The notes beneath the pieces are model-generated. The model ran no database searches and had not been told where the DNA came from. It was given only the letters and a program-made list of their open reading frames with translations. The translations under genes were made by a program, and so were the position numbers. Shown piece by piece: positions 17,911 through 26,638 of a stretch of DNA of 64,000 nt; the stretch's first letter is position 1; each line of letters starts with the position of its first letter. Source of the DNA: CAYJGJ01 sp964367585 (lineage in GTDB: Bacteria; Bacillota; Clostridia; Peptostreptococcales; Anaerovoracaceae); NCBI GenBank assembly GCA_964367585.1, contig CAYIYH010000002.1, positions 62,001 through 126,000 on the forward strand. Reading direction: 5' to 3'.

Positions 17911-18270
17911 CTATTCAAGTACATGTTCTAATCCCATAGATAAAATGTCATTTATATGTTCATCATCTAGGGAATAAATTAAAGACTTTCCTTCTCGTCT
18001 AAATTTTATTAGGCGGTTTGCTTTGAGAGTTTTTAGTTGGTGCGACACTGATGATTGGCTCATAGATAAAATAGATGCCATATCACATACACACAATTCT
18101 CCTTTACTTAAGATGGATAATAGCTTAATTCTTGTAGGATCGCCAAATAGTTTGAAAAACATACTTAAGTTATTAAGGTCGTCGCTGCTAGGTAGAGAGG
18201 TAAGCAGCTCATCTCGTTTGCTAGATGTGATATTCAATAAGCTGTCACAGCATTTTTCTTCATTATTCAT
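17911..18270 (-). CDS. ArsR/SmtB-family metal-sensing repressor
   Basis: 119-residue winged-helix repressor. The helix-turn-helix is MSQSSVSHQLKTLK. Possible metal ligands are the alpha-3 Cys pair ELCVCD, the N-terminal CC (residues 7-8) and the alpha-5 Asp/His set DDEHINDI, so a CadC-like or SmtB-like sensor for Cd, Pb or Zn is expected. First gene of the efflux operon, 14 bp before the HMA gene, and preceded by a matching 12-2-12 operator. Confidence 0.9.
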   Translation of the reverse strand: MNNEEKCCDSLLNITSSKRDELLTSLPSSDDLNNLSMFFKLFGDPTRIKLLSILSKGELCVCDMASILSMSQSSVSHQLKTLKANRLIKFRREGKSLIYSLDDEHINDILSMGLEHVLE

Positions 18271-18372
18271 GAGAACTCCTTGATGATATTTATTGAAATA
18301 AAAGGGATTTATTATAGTTCAGATGTTCTAATTAAATGTTATTGATTGAGAATAAATTAAATTATAAATATG

Positions 18373-18398
18373 AACATATGAGCACTTGTTCATATGTT
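18373..18398 (-). promoter_or_regulatory. 12-2-12 operator for the ArsR/SmtB-type repressor
   Basis: AACATATGAGCA (18373-18384), CT, TGTTCATATGTT (18387-18398): the half sites match as an inverted repeat at 11 of 12 positions. The ATATGA..TTCATAT core resembles known SmtB/CzrA operators. It overlaps the -10 and start region of the operon promoter, fitting repression by blocking polymerase. Confidence 0.7.
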
Positions 18399-18422
18399 AT
18401 ATTAAATCTAGTCTTCTGTCAA
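18394..18422 (-). promoter_or_regulatory. promoter of the metal-efflux operon
   Basis: Minus-strand consensus -35 TTGACA (18417-18422), 17-bp spacer, -10 TAACAT (18394-18399). The predicted transcript has a leader of about 115 nt before the ArsR-type gene. Confidence 0.6.
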
Positions 18423-18487
18423 GCTATTATTTTAGAATAAGTCATATTCCTGTAGCATATCAGAAGTATTTGTTGTATACTTAATCT

Positions 18488-19459
18488 ATGAGAAAAATAA
18501 TAATAGATATAAACGACAATAACAGGAGGTTAGACAGGTACATGAAAAAGCTACTTGTCAATGCACCTCTTAGCGCAATCTACAAGATGATACGTAAAGA
18601 TGTAAAAGTAAATGGAAAACGCGGTAAAGAAGAGACTATTTTGGTTACTGATGATGAAATTTGCATTTATATGAGCGATGATGAATTTAACAAGCTTACC
18701 GCTAAAAAACCTTCACATAGAGCAAAAGTCCAATTTAAGGTGGCATATGAAGATGATAATATTATAGTAGTTAGCAAACCATTTGGACTTCTTACTCACG
18801 GCGATGAGCATGAAAAGAAGAACCATCTGGTAAATCAAGTCATATCATATTTGATTGAAAAAGGCGACTATGTTCCATCTGCAGCTAACACCTTTTCACC
18901 TGCTGCGGTAAATCGTCTAGACAGAAACACCACGGGATTGGTGCTTTTCGCAAAAAACGGCGAAACACTGCAACTTTTGAATAAGATGATACGAGAAAAA
19001 GATAAAATTAGAAAAAAATATTTAACTATCGTAAAAGGCAGAATGAAGTCTACAATGTACTTGAAAGATAAAATGGAAAAAAACGAAAAGTCTAACACGA
19101 TTTCAGTCCTTCCCCTTTCTAGCGAACATGGCAAAGAAATGGAAACAAAAGTAATTCCTTTGAAATTTGCAAATGGATATTCCTTGCTCGAGATAGAAAT
19201 TGTAACTGGACGAACACATCAGATTAGAGGACACTTGGCGAAAATAGGATTCCCAATAATTGGTGATTCCAAATATGGAAATTTTCAAGTTAATCGTGAA
19301 GTCCAAGCAAAGTTCGGCATAACTACGCAATTACTTCACGCGTATAAGCTAGAATTTAATGATTGCGAAGGAACGCTTCACTATTTGAATGAAAAAAAAA
19401 TAACATCAGATCTGCCACCGGAGTTCTCAAGTATTAGTGATAAAATTTTCAAGAAATAA
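18488..19459 (+). CDS. RluC/RluD-family pseudouridine synthase
   Basis: Isomerises uridines in structured RNA, usually 23S rRNA. N-terminal S4-like RNA-binding segment (RRLDRYM...KMIRKDVKVNG, residues 13-43). Catalytic domain with the active-site Asp in VNRLDRNTTGLVLFAK, plus the GRTHQIRGHL block. 323 residues, normal length. The ATG at 18488 is required to keep the S4 domain and has an in-frame stop 6 bp upstream, but there is no Shine-Dalgarno; a -10 TATACT ends 7 bp before it, so the mRNA may be leaderless. The exact target uridine cannot be told from sequence. Confidence 0.88.
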   Translation: MRKIIIDINDNNRRLDRYMKKLLVNAPLSAIYKMIRKDVKVNGKRGKEETILVTDDEICIYMSDDEFNKLTAKKPSHRAKVQFKVAYEDDNIIVVSKPFGLLTHGDEHEKKNHLVNQVISYLIEKGDYVPSAANTFSPAAVNRLDRNTTGLVLFAKNGETLQLLNKMIREKDKIRKKYLTIVKGRMKSTMYLKDKMEKNEKSNTISVLPLSSEHGKEMETKVIPLKFANGYSLLEIEIVTGRTHQIRGHLAKIGFPIIGDSKYGNFQVNREVQAKFGITTQLLHAYKLEFNDCEGTLHYLNEKKITSDLPPEFSSISDKIFKK

Positions 19460-19546
19460 ATTTGTTAGATTTTTTAATAATGAAGTGGTAATGTGCTTAA
19501 ATATAGAGAAGATGGATAACTAAATAACAGAATGGATTATTGAATA

Positions 19547-20065
19547 ATGATAAAATTTTTGAAAGATATACTTATAGATGTGATAATAGTAGGTGTAGCA
19601 CTATTTGTTATCCTGCAATTTGCTAGTCCTGCAGTAGTTAGAGAAGAATCAATGCAACCCAATTACTATAATGACGATTATCTTCTAATGGAAAAAATCT
19701 CATATATGATAGGAGAACCTGAGCGGGGGGATGTAGTAATATTTGAAAGTAACGAGCTTGATGAAAATGGAGATGCAAAGTTTCTTATCAAGCGAGTTGT
19801 CGGTTTACCGGGAGAAACTATAGAGATAACGCAAAATGGACTATATGTTGACGGAGAACTTATTCCCGAGGACTACGTGAAGGATTCAATATCGACGACT
19901 GTAGATGCAACTGCAACACTAGGTGAGGGAGAGTATTATGTGTTAGGAGACAATAGGGTCGTGAGCAAAGATAGTAGGGTCTTCGGAGCAATAAGTGAGG
20001 AAGCTATCGTGGGTAGGGCTTTCCTTAGAATTTTCCCATTCACGGATTTCGGATTTACAACGTAG
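19547..20065 (+). CDS. lepB: signal peptidase I
   Basis: Membrane-bound Ser/Lys protease that removes signal peptides. One N-terminal membrane span (residues 8-26), catalytic Ser35 in EESMQP, catalytic Lys82 in LIKRVVGLPGE, and the C-terminal GDNR...SKDSR box E. 172 residues, the short Gram-positive form with a single anchor. It could process the surface protein in this window, though no specific link is visible. Confidence 0.95.
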   Translation: MIKFLKDILIDVIIVGVALFVILQFASPAVVREESMQPNYYNDDYLLMEKISYMIGEPERGDVVIFESNELDENGDAKFLIKRVVGLPGETIEITQNGLYVDGELIPEDYVKDSISTTVDATATLGEGEYYVLGDNRVVSKDSRVFGAISEEAIVGRAFLRIFPFTDFGFTT

Positions 20066-20117
20066 ATTTTTAATTTTAATTTATAACTTAGAAATATAAC
20101 TTACCTCTACAGGTTCT

Positions 20118-20200
20118 CTTACAAAGCAAAACACACATGCGAGTAGAGTGATAAATAATCTTGCCAAGATACAGTTAATATAGCATAGAGATAATTTGCC
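20118..20200 (+). repeat. intergenic repeat, copy A
   Basis: Core GCGAGTAGAGTGATAAATAA at 20139-20158, then TACAGTTAATA and AGAGATAATTT. Shares the order of blocks with copies B, C and D. Lies just downstream of lepB, in the same orientation. An AAATAATCT/AGATAATTT near-palindrome frames its right half. Confidence 0.6.
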
Positions 20201-20255
20201 TTTATAAAGAATGTAGGGCAATATGTCGTTAAATAAAACATTCAGGAAAAGTATA

Positions 20256-20720
20256 ATGGGTAAAAAAGAAGTAAAGCTGATAGCAAATAACAAGAAAGCA
20301 CGTTTTGACTATTTTATAGAAGATACGTATGAAGCCGGAATAGTTTTGACGGGTACGGAGATAAAGTCAATACGTGCAGGTAAGGCGAATATCAAAGAAA
20401 GTTATGCAAAGATAGACAATGGAGAAATCGTTATTATTGGAATGCATATAAGTCCATATGAACAAGGTAATATTTTTAATGTAGACCCGTTGCGAACTCG
20501 AAAGTTGCTTTTGCATAAAAAAGAAATAAGAAAACTAATAGGGTTGACAACTCAAAAAGGCTTAACTCTCGTTCCGCTTAGATTATATATCAATGAAGAT
20601 GGGAGAGCTAAATTAGAAATAGCCGTAGCCTGTGGTAAAAAGAACTACGACAAAAGAGAGTCTATTGCAAAGAAAGATGCCGAACGTAAAATTGATAAAA
20701 GCATGAAGAACAGATTTTGA
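20256..20720 (+). CDS. smpB: SsrA-binding protein SmpB
   Basis: Binds tmRNA and carries it to stalled ribosomes for trans-translation. The beta-barrel opens with KLIANNKKARFDYFI and has GTEIKSIRAGKANIKESYA; the basic C-terminal tail KKDAERKIDKSMKNRF is intact. Start placed at 20256 (MGKKEV), giving 154 residues, the usual length, with AGGA 8 bp upstream; an in-frame ATG at 20223 would add 11 atypical residues. No tmRNA gene is visible nearby. Confidence 0.95.
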   Translation: MGKKEVKLIANNKKARFDYFIEDTYEAGIVLTGTEIKSIRAGKANIKESYAKIDNGEIVIIGMHISPYEQGNIFNVDPLRTRKLLLHKKEIRKLIGLTTQKGLTLVPLRLYINEDGRAKLEIAVACGKKNYDKRESIAKKDAERKIDKSMKNRF

Positions 20721-20724
20721 AAAA

Positions 20725-20747
20725 GCCCGTGAGAATATTTCACAGGC
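20725..20747 (-). terminator. terminator after the MTA/SAH nucleosidase gene
   Basis: Minus-strand stem GCCTGTGA/TCACGGGC (one mismatch) with a 7-nt loop followed by TTTTTC. It lies beyond repeat copy B, 134 bp past the nucleosidase stop. Confidence 0.6.
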
Positions 20748-20752
20748 GTAAT

Positions 20753-20835
20753 ATAAATAATCTCCGTACTTTATTAACTGTAGTTTGATGAGATTATTTA
20801 TCATTCTATTTGCCCTTGCTAGGCAAGATGGCATA
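20753..20835 (-). repeat. intergenic repeat, copy B
   Basis: On the minus strand: a TGCC/TTGC...GCAA/GGCA nested hairpin, then ATAGAATGATAAATAATCTC, a 25-nt loop holding TACAGTTAATA, and GAGATTATTTAT, which closes a perfect 12-bp stem (20753-20764 with 20790-20801). This is the most complete copy of the family. It follows the nucleosidase gene in the same orientation. Confidence 0.65.
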
Positions 20836-20880
20836 TCTATATTGTCAAGGGTGCGGACAAAAGTACTTGCAAACGTCGAA

Positions 20881-21567
20881 TTACATCGCTTCTATTATTT
20901 TAAAGACGACTTCCGCCGTAGATTTTGCTACTTTTTGCAAATTATCCCAGAATTCTTCTTTTCTATTTCCGACTTCTTCTTCCCCATCACTTATTCCCTT
21001 TACGAATCCGAAAGGAATATTATTCATTAAGGAACATTGAGCAACTCCACCCGCTTCCATTTCGCAGCACATACCTCCGAATTCTGAATAGATTTCTTCA
21101 ATCTTTTCATCTGAAACGACGACCATGTCTCCGCTTAGGACTCTACCAAAATGTACATTCGAAAATTCTTTTGCGACTTGTCTTGCTGTTTCTATAAAGT
21201 GAGGGGCGCAGGACATTTCGACTAGTTTTAGTTCTGTCAATTCTCCTTTTTTGTAGCCAAATGCGCTCGTGTCGAAGTCGTGTTGGACTACATCGAGGCA
21301 TACTACTACATCATTCATCCGAAGCGATTTGTCGACGCGACCTGATGTTCCCATATTTAAAATAAAAGATGGATTATATTGTGTAATAGCGATTTGTGTG
21401 CAAAGCGCTGCGCTTACTTTACCGGTACCACATGCACTACAGATTATTTCCTTGCCTTGGTGTTCATATTTATTGTATGTAAACGGGCCGACTTTTTCTG
21501 AATTTTGCAATTCACATTTTTCGATAAATTCTAGTTCCTCTAACATTGATGCAAGTACTAATATCAT
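20881..21567 (-). CDS. mtnN: 5'-methylthioadenosine/S-adenosylhomocysteine nucleosidase
   Basis: Hydrolyses MTA and SAH to adenine plus the thioribose moiety, part of the activated-methyl and AI-2 cycle. PNP_UDP_1 fold with NMGTSGRVD, QHDFDTSAFGY and the catalytic region CCEMEAGG...KGISDGE; the Glu and Asp expected for purine binding and protonation are present. Start at 21567 (MILVLASM), with GGAGG 7 bp upstream, giving 228 residues. The usual MEGAA is MEAGG here, a conservative departure. Confidence 0.88.
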   Translation of the reverse strand: MILVLASMLEELEFIEKCELQNSEKVGPFTYNKYEHQGKEIICSACGTGKVSAALCTQIAITQYNPSFILNMGTSGRVDKSLRMNDVVVCLDVVQHDFDTSAFGYKKGELTELKLVEMSCAPHFIETARQVAKEFSNVHFGRVLSGDMVVVSDEKIEEIYSEFGGMCCEMEAGGVAQCSLMNNIPFGFVKGISDGEEEVGNRKEEFWDNLQKVAKSTAEVVFKIIEAM

Positions 21568-21902
21568 ATTTTCCCTCCACATTAATATTCCCAATTAGTA
21601 AAATCATTCTAAGCACTTTCTTTTTGGAAAACACTTTTGCCGATACGATCCCTTTATTTTCAGAAAATCTTGCTTGTTACTTTCCTATAATTATACAACA
21701 TAAAAAATATTTTTCAACTATAAACGAGACTCAATAGTCTGAAATTCAATAGTAATAAAGGTTGTCAATACCTAAGAAAAACACCCTATGAGAAAGCAAA
21801 TTTTCATTCTATGCTTAGGGGTTTTTAGAGATATTGCTTAACCTCAATCATGAGAAGGTTCCGGTCGCGCGATTCTGCATATAGCAAGAACATTTTATAA
21901 AG
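21568..21902. other. spacer between symporter and nucleosidase genes
   Basis: 335 bp without a gene. It holds the nucleosidase promoter (21690-21717) and an imperfect hairpin (about 21789-21830, CCCTA/TAGGGG ends, T-rich on both strands) that may terminate the nucleosidase promoter region or read-through from either side. Nothing else recognised. Confidence 0.5.
21690..21717 (-). promoter_or_regulatory. promoter for the MTA/SAH nucleosidase
   Basis: Minus-strand -35 TTGAAA (21712-21717), 16-bp spacer, -10 TATAAT (21690-21695); leader about 115 nt. Confidence 0.6.
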
Positions 21903-23168
21903 TTAGAGAACCTCTTCATCTTTTGTTAGATTCTTTTTGATCCAATCTTTTCCTTCTACTATTCGAGTTACTATCATAGAGGATAAAGTATCTCCCGATG
22001 CATTGATCATGGTAGCAGGCGGATCCACTAAGAATCCTATGGTTGCTATGATCGGGAACGCTTCAGGAGGGAATCCGTAAATGTTGACTATGAAGAGTTC
22101 TCCTACAAGGCCACCTCCCGGAACACCTGACATGACGACTCCGCCCATAACTGATATCAAAATGGCAGGTATCCACACATCTAGTCCTGTGAAGTCTTGA
22201 CCGAAAATACCGAAAAGGAATGATATTTTTAATATAGAAGATAAGCATGTCCCATCCATATGCATAGTAGCTCCTATAGGGAGTACAATATCTCTTATAT
22301 CTTTTGGCACACCGATTTTTTGGCATGCGGCCAGGTTAACAGGGATTGTAGCTATAGAGCTTCCTGTAGCAAAGGAAGTTACAGCCGGAGGCATAATGTT
22401 CTTTGAAAATAATCTCCATCCATCTCTTCCCCCTGCAATGTATGCATACAAAGAAAACATAATAGCAAAGTATGCAAGGCATAGTGGATAATATATTGCC
22501 ATCGCTCTAGCATAAGATCCTAAGAGTTGAGGTCCGAACTCTCCGACAAGTGCTGCAAAATAAGCTCCCAATCCTATAGGTGCATATAGCATAATAATAG
22601 AAATAAATTTCATCATGACTTTGGATAATGCATTTAATCCTTTTGCAACTATGTTATCTGTACCTGCTGTTGAACTTACGCAAAAGCCGAAGAGAATAGA
22701 AAATACGATTAGTGGTAGCATATTGTTTTTTGATAATAGATCTACAAAATCCGATACGGTGATTGCTTTTACAATTTGCTGTGGTAGGCTTATTTCCTCC
22801 AATTCACCCGAGGTTTCCATCGCAATAGACACTCCCTCAGCTGGAGGGAAAATTGTAACAACGATAATTATAAGAATTGCAGCTATTAATCCTGTACCGA
22901 AGAATACTCCAAACATGTTTCCAAGGATTTTTCCTAGTCTTTTCATACTCAACATGTTACCTACTGCACTTGAAATTGTAATAAATACCAAAGGCACTAC
23001 TGCTGTAAACATTAAGTTGATAAATATTTCGCCGAATGGTTTAAGTGCAATCGCATCTTCTCCCATGACTAATCCAATAATAGAACCTGTTGCGATACCT
23101 ACTAATAGGATGATTGGGAATCTGTAATTTTTCCAAAAATTATTCCCGTTACCAATTTTTTCTTGCAC
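21903..23168 (-). CDS. dicarboxylate/amino acid:cation symporter (SDF/DAACS family)
   Basis: 421-residue membrane carrier that couples Na+ or H+ to uptake of glutamate, aspartate or C4-dicarboxylates. Eight spans plus two re-entrant hairpins are suggested. Family signatures: FATGSSIATIPV (HP1 tip), MHMDGTCLSSILK (TM7 Na-binding region) and GVPGGGLVGE (HP2). The start is GTG at 23168 with GGGGG 5 bp upstream. The substrate cannot be fixed by eye. Single-gene unit. Confidence 0.9.
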   Translation of the reverse strand: MQEKIGNGNNFWKNYRFPIILLVGIATGSIIGLVMGEDAIALKPFGEIFINLMFTAVVPLVFITISSAVGNMLSMKRLGKILGNMFGVFFGTGLIAAILIIIVVTIFPPAEGVSIAMETSGELEEISLPQQIVKAITVSDFVDLLSKNNMLPLIVFSILFGFCVSSTAGTDNIVAKGLNALSKVMMKFISIIMLYAPIGLGAYFAALVGEFGPQLLGSYARAMAIYYPLCLAYFAIMFSLYAYIAGGRDGWRLFSKNIMPPAVTSFATGSSIATIPVNLAACQKIGVPKDIRDIVLPIGATMHMDGTCLSSILKISFLFGIFGQDFTGLDVWIPAILISVMGGVVMSGVPGGGLVGELFIVNIYGFPPEAFPIIATIGFLVDPPATMINASGDTLSSMIVTRIVEGKDWIKKNLTKDEEVL

Positions 23169-23370
23169 TCTTTCCCCCTATTCGTTTTAAAATCCACATA
23201 AATAATAAAAATATAGTATAATAAAATAATTTTAATATCGTGTAAGTACCTTAGGGATTTAGTTTCTAAGGCTCAATTAAAAATTAAGCACTTCAAACTA
23301 GACTGAAACTAGGATTTACAGGACATCGACTATATGAATTATTCGTTGTATTGCTAATAGTTTATGGCAA

Positions 23371-24360
23371 TTACGCAAACATTTCATCGCTTTTAGGAAA
23401 TACCCCAAATATTCCCCCCGTATGTATAAAAAGAATGTTTTTGTATTTATCAAATGTGCCTTTATTAATTTCAGAAAGCAGCCCCTTCATTGCTTTCCCT
23501 GTGTATACAGGATCTAGGATAATTCCATCTGTGTGTGCAATTTCTTTTATTATTTTAAAATCTTCATCCGTATTTAGTGCATATCCTCTGCCTACATATC
23601 CATCGTATATTCTGATATTGTCAAAAGTAACATCATTCAGAGCAGGGGCAATTTTTTTGCTTTCTATTCCTATCTTCGTTATCTCCTCTGTGAAAAAATC
23701 TACCGATTTGCATACGTTAATGCCAATTATATCTTTTCTCAAATTAAAAAATTCGTTGCCAAGATACAGTCCCGTGTAAGTTCCACCTGAACCTATGGCG
23801 CAGACTATCGCATCAAAAATGATTCCCATTTCACTTTCTTGTTTCACAATTTCGTCAATTGCATTCAAATATCCAAAGTTTCCGATTCCAAACGATGCTC
23901 CCATCGGGATGATGTATCCCTTCTTTCCAATTTTGCTCAAGTCATCGGCAATTTCTGTCATTTGGGGAATTCCACCACTCTTGAATTCTTCAGGTGCAAC
24001 AAGTGTAATATCGGCACCCAAAAGAATATCTAGCAAATAATTTCCCTCAAGAGGTGGACTGGACAAAGAGCTCAGTACAAGGCTACATTCTAATCCATAC
24101 ATTTTTGCCACGGCTGCCGTCGCTCTTGCGTGGTTTGACTGGATTCCGCCACAGGTAATAAGTGTTGTAGCTCCCATATCTAAGGCCTCTTTCACAGCAA
24201 ATTCTAATTTTCGCACCTTATTTCCCGAAATTTCGATTCCCGTGTAGTCGTCTCTTTTTATATAGATATTCTTGTCATATTTTGACGATGTATTAATTAA
24301 CTTTTCAATTTTAGTAGGCAAATTTGCGATGTTTAGTTTTTGGGGCAATCCGTTATGCAT
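23371..24360 (-). CDS. PLP-dependent D-cysteine desulfhydrase / ACC deaminase family enzyme
   Basis: 329 residues of the fold-type II PLP family that includes D-cysteine desulfhydrase (D-Cys to pyruvate, H2S and ammonia) and ACC deaminase. PLP Lys is in SGNKVRKLEF (near 49), followed by CGGIQSNHARATA and the phosphate-cradling GSGGTYTGL. The D-cysteine branch is favoured because bacterial homologues of this length are mostly that enzyme, but ACC-deaminase-specific residues were not checked. Confidence 0.78.
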   Translation of the reverse strand: MHNGLPQKLNIANLPTKIEKLINTSSKYDKNIYIKRDDYTGIEISGNKVRKLEFAVKEALDMGATTLITCGGIQSNHARATAAVAKMYGLECSLVLSSLSSPPLEGNYLLDILLGADITLVAPEEFKSGGIPQMTEIADDLSKIGKKGYIIPMGASFGIGNFGYLNAIDEIVKQESEMGIIFDAIVCAIGSGGTYTGLYLGNEFFNLRKDIIGINVCKSVDFFTEEITKIGIESKKIAPALNDVTFDNIRIYDGYVGRGYALNTDEDFKIIKEIAHTDGIILDPVYTGKAMKGLLSEINKGTFDKYKNILFIHTGGIFGVFPKSDEMFA

Positions 24361-24467
24361 TTTTTCTCCTTTAAAGTGAGCCTAAGGAAAACTCTTTTGC
24401 ACGGTACATCCGTGATGGTATTTTCAAATATCCACTTGAGAGGCATAGGAATTCATTATGAGATTTT

Positions 24468-25304
24468 TTAAAAGTAATCTTCATCTACTATTATACCTTG
24501 CGAAACTATATTAGTCGACCCTATTAATGCCAATTCTTTGATGATATGATTTTCTTGCAATATATCAATAGAGAGATCTCCTCCCGGCACGGAAAAATCA
24601 ATTTTTGTCTCTTTTACTGTTTCAGATAGAAATAGTGAAAGTGCTACTGATCCTGTGCCTGTTCCACATGCAAGCGTAAAATCTTCTACACCCCGCTCGT
24701 AAGTTTTTTCTATTATTATTCCGTTATCGCCAAAGTCGTAAAAGTTAATATTGGCACCCTTTGGAAAAATATGATGATATCTGAATTTTTTGCCTAACTT
24801 TCTCAAGTCGTCGGGATTTGCTTCGTTAAGATTTTTATAATGTAGTGCTACATGTGGAATACCCGGATTTCCTAATTCAATATAGGAATAAGTGTATGAT
24901 TTCCCTTCAATATCTATTGTTTCATTTAATTTTATAAGTGTCGGCAGGTTTAACAATATTTTGTATTTTCTTTTATCTAATCTATACGCTTTGACATCGC
25001 CTGCGACGGTTTCTATTATCATTTCTTCTTTTGATACGCCTTCTTCATAAGCGTATCTTGCAATACAGCGAGCTCCATTTCCACACATCTCGGCAATACT
25101 TCCGTCCGCGTTGTAAAAGCGCATTCTAAAGTCTCCTTTTTTTTCGGGACAATCTAGCGCTATAAACCCGTCTGCACCTACAGAAGCTCCTCTTTGACAA
25201 AATCGTCTTGCCATGTCGGGTAATAATGCAGGATTAAATTTTGCTTCGATGTTGTTAATTATAACGAAATCATTCCCGGCACCTTGAATTTTTGTAAATT
25301 TCAT
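24468..25304 (-). CDS. dapF: diaminopimelate epimerase
   Basis: Converts LL- to meso-diaminopimelate, for lysine and for peptidoglycan. The two catalytic thiols are in MCGNGARC (Cys74) and LACGTGTGS (Cys near 214). 278 residues, usual size. Its ATG overlaps the lysA stop by one base (TAATG), so the two are translationally coupled. Confidence 0.95.
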   Translation of the reverse strand: MKFTKIQGAGNDFVIINNIEAKFNPALLPDMARRFCQRGASVGADGFIALDCPEKKGDFRMRFYNADGSIAEMCGNGARCIARYAYEEGVSKEEMIIETVAGDVKAYRLDKRKYKILLNLPTLIKLNETIDIEGKSYTYSYIELGNPGIPHVALHYKNLNEANPDDLRKLGKKFRYHHIFPKGANINFYDFGDNGIIIEKTYERGVEDFTLACGTGTGSVALSLFLSETVKETKIDFSVPGGDLSIDILQENHIIKELALIGSTNIVSQGIIVDEDYF

Positions 25305-26599
25305 TATTTTAGCCTCTCTGGAATTACATGGTTTGTAACTAATTGCTCATATGTCTGCCGGGTTGATATTACTTCGCTTGCGCCGTCTTTCACAAGGACT
25401 ACAGTAGATATTAAGCTATTATTATAATTGGAGGACATGGAATATCCATACGCTCCTGTCGAAAAAATAGCAAATATGTCACCGGCTTCTACCTTTGGAG
25501 CAATCTTTATATCTTTAATCAATACGTCTCCGGATTCACATGCTTTGCCGGATATCGTTACTAATTCTTCCTTTGGCAAGTCTGCTTTATTCGCAACAAT
25601 CCCTGTGTATTTCGCACCGTATAATGCCGGTCTGATATTGTCTGTCATGCCACCATCTATTGATATATACTTACGTATTCCAACTATGTCTTTTATTTCA
25701 CCTATAGTATAAAGAGTGGTTCCTGCTTCCGCTACGATGCTTCTTCCTGGCTCTATGACAATATTGGGTCTTTTCACATTCATCGCACTATAAAAGGCAT
25801 CGATCTTTTTCATTACAGGATCGATGTAGTAGCTTAAAGATTTTACAGTTTCATCGATATATTTAACTCCGAATCCGCCACCCACATTTATCTCTGTCAA
25901 ATCATAATTGAATTTTATCTTAATTTCTTTAGCAAGGGATAGGATTACTTCTGTGGATTGGATGAAAGGAGTGTTTTCGAATATTTGAGAACCTGCATGG
26001 AAATGTAATCCCATGAAGTTGATTTGTGGAGAATTAATAGCTTTTTCTACATAAGGGAAGAATATATTTTCATCTATCGGAATACCGAATTTTGCATCTT
26101 TTTTCCCTGTAGTCAAATAATCATGTGTGTTTGCCGTTATTTCGGGCGAAATTCTAAATAGTACGTTTGCTACTTTATTTTTTTGTTGACATAGGTTGAT
26201 TAAACGATCAAGTTCATTTAATCCATCGATGATAAAACGCCCTACATTACAATCTAAAGCCATCGATAGTTCTTCATTACTTTTGTTGTTGCCGTTAAAC
26301 TCGATGTGTTCTGCAGAAACACCTGCAGCAAGTGCAACATAAAGTTCTCCACCCGAAACGACGTCAACCGATAAACCTTCTTTTTTTAATAATTTGTAAA
26401 TAGCTAACATACTCAATGCTTTTGAAGCGTATGCTATTCTCGTGTTCTCGTATTTTTCCGTGAAATCTGCCTTCATACCCCTTACTTTATTTAAAATAGC
26501 AGTTTCTGAATATACAAATAGCGGCGTGCCGTATTCTTTTGCTAATTCGACAGAATTACATCCATCGATGTATAATACTCCATTTCTAATTTCATTCAT
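25304..26599 (-). CDS. lysA: diaminopimelate decarboxylase
   Basis: Last step of lysine synthesis: meso-DAP to L-lysine. PLP Lys60 in YASKAL, HFHAGSQI, GGGFG and EPGRS for phosphate binding, and CESGDVL with the catalytic Cys from the partner subunit. 431 residues. Upstream of dapF in a two-gene unit; the next gene upstream encodes the ABC-F protein 39 bp away, so it may join that transcript. Confidence 0.95.
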   Translation of the reverse strand: MNEIRNGVLYIDGCNSVELAKEYGTPLFVYSETAILNKVRGMKADFTEKYENTRIAYASKALSMLAIYKLLKKEGLSVDVVSGGELYVALAAGVSAEHIEFNGNNKSNEELSMALDCNVGRFIIDGLNELDRLINLCQQKNKVANVLFRISPEITANTHDYLTTGKKDAKFGIPIDENIFFPYVEKAINSPQINFMGLHFHAGSQIFENTPFIQSTEVILSLAKEIKIKFNYDLTEINVGGGFGVKYIDETVKSLSYYIDPVMKKIDAFYSAMNVKRPNIVIEPGRSIVAEAGTTLYTIGEIKDIVGIRKYISIDGGMTDNIRPALYGAKYTGIVANKADLPKEELVTISGKACESGDVLIKDIKIAPKVEAGDIFAIFSTGAYGYSMSSNYNNSLISTVVLVKDGASEVISTRQTYEQLVTNHVIPERLK

Positions 26600-26638
26600 G
26601 GTTAATTAATCTCCTTTGTTGTAATATACAAATAATCA

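Noticed and set aside
20785..21040. Short plus-strand frames near the nucleosidase 3' end
   Set aside because: Overlap repeat B and the antisense of the nucleosidase; no ribosome binding site.
22615..23127. 170-codon frame opposite the symporter
   Set aside because: Antisense of membrane-span codons; hydrophobic composition is a by-product.
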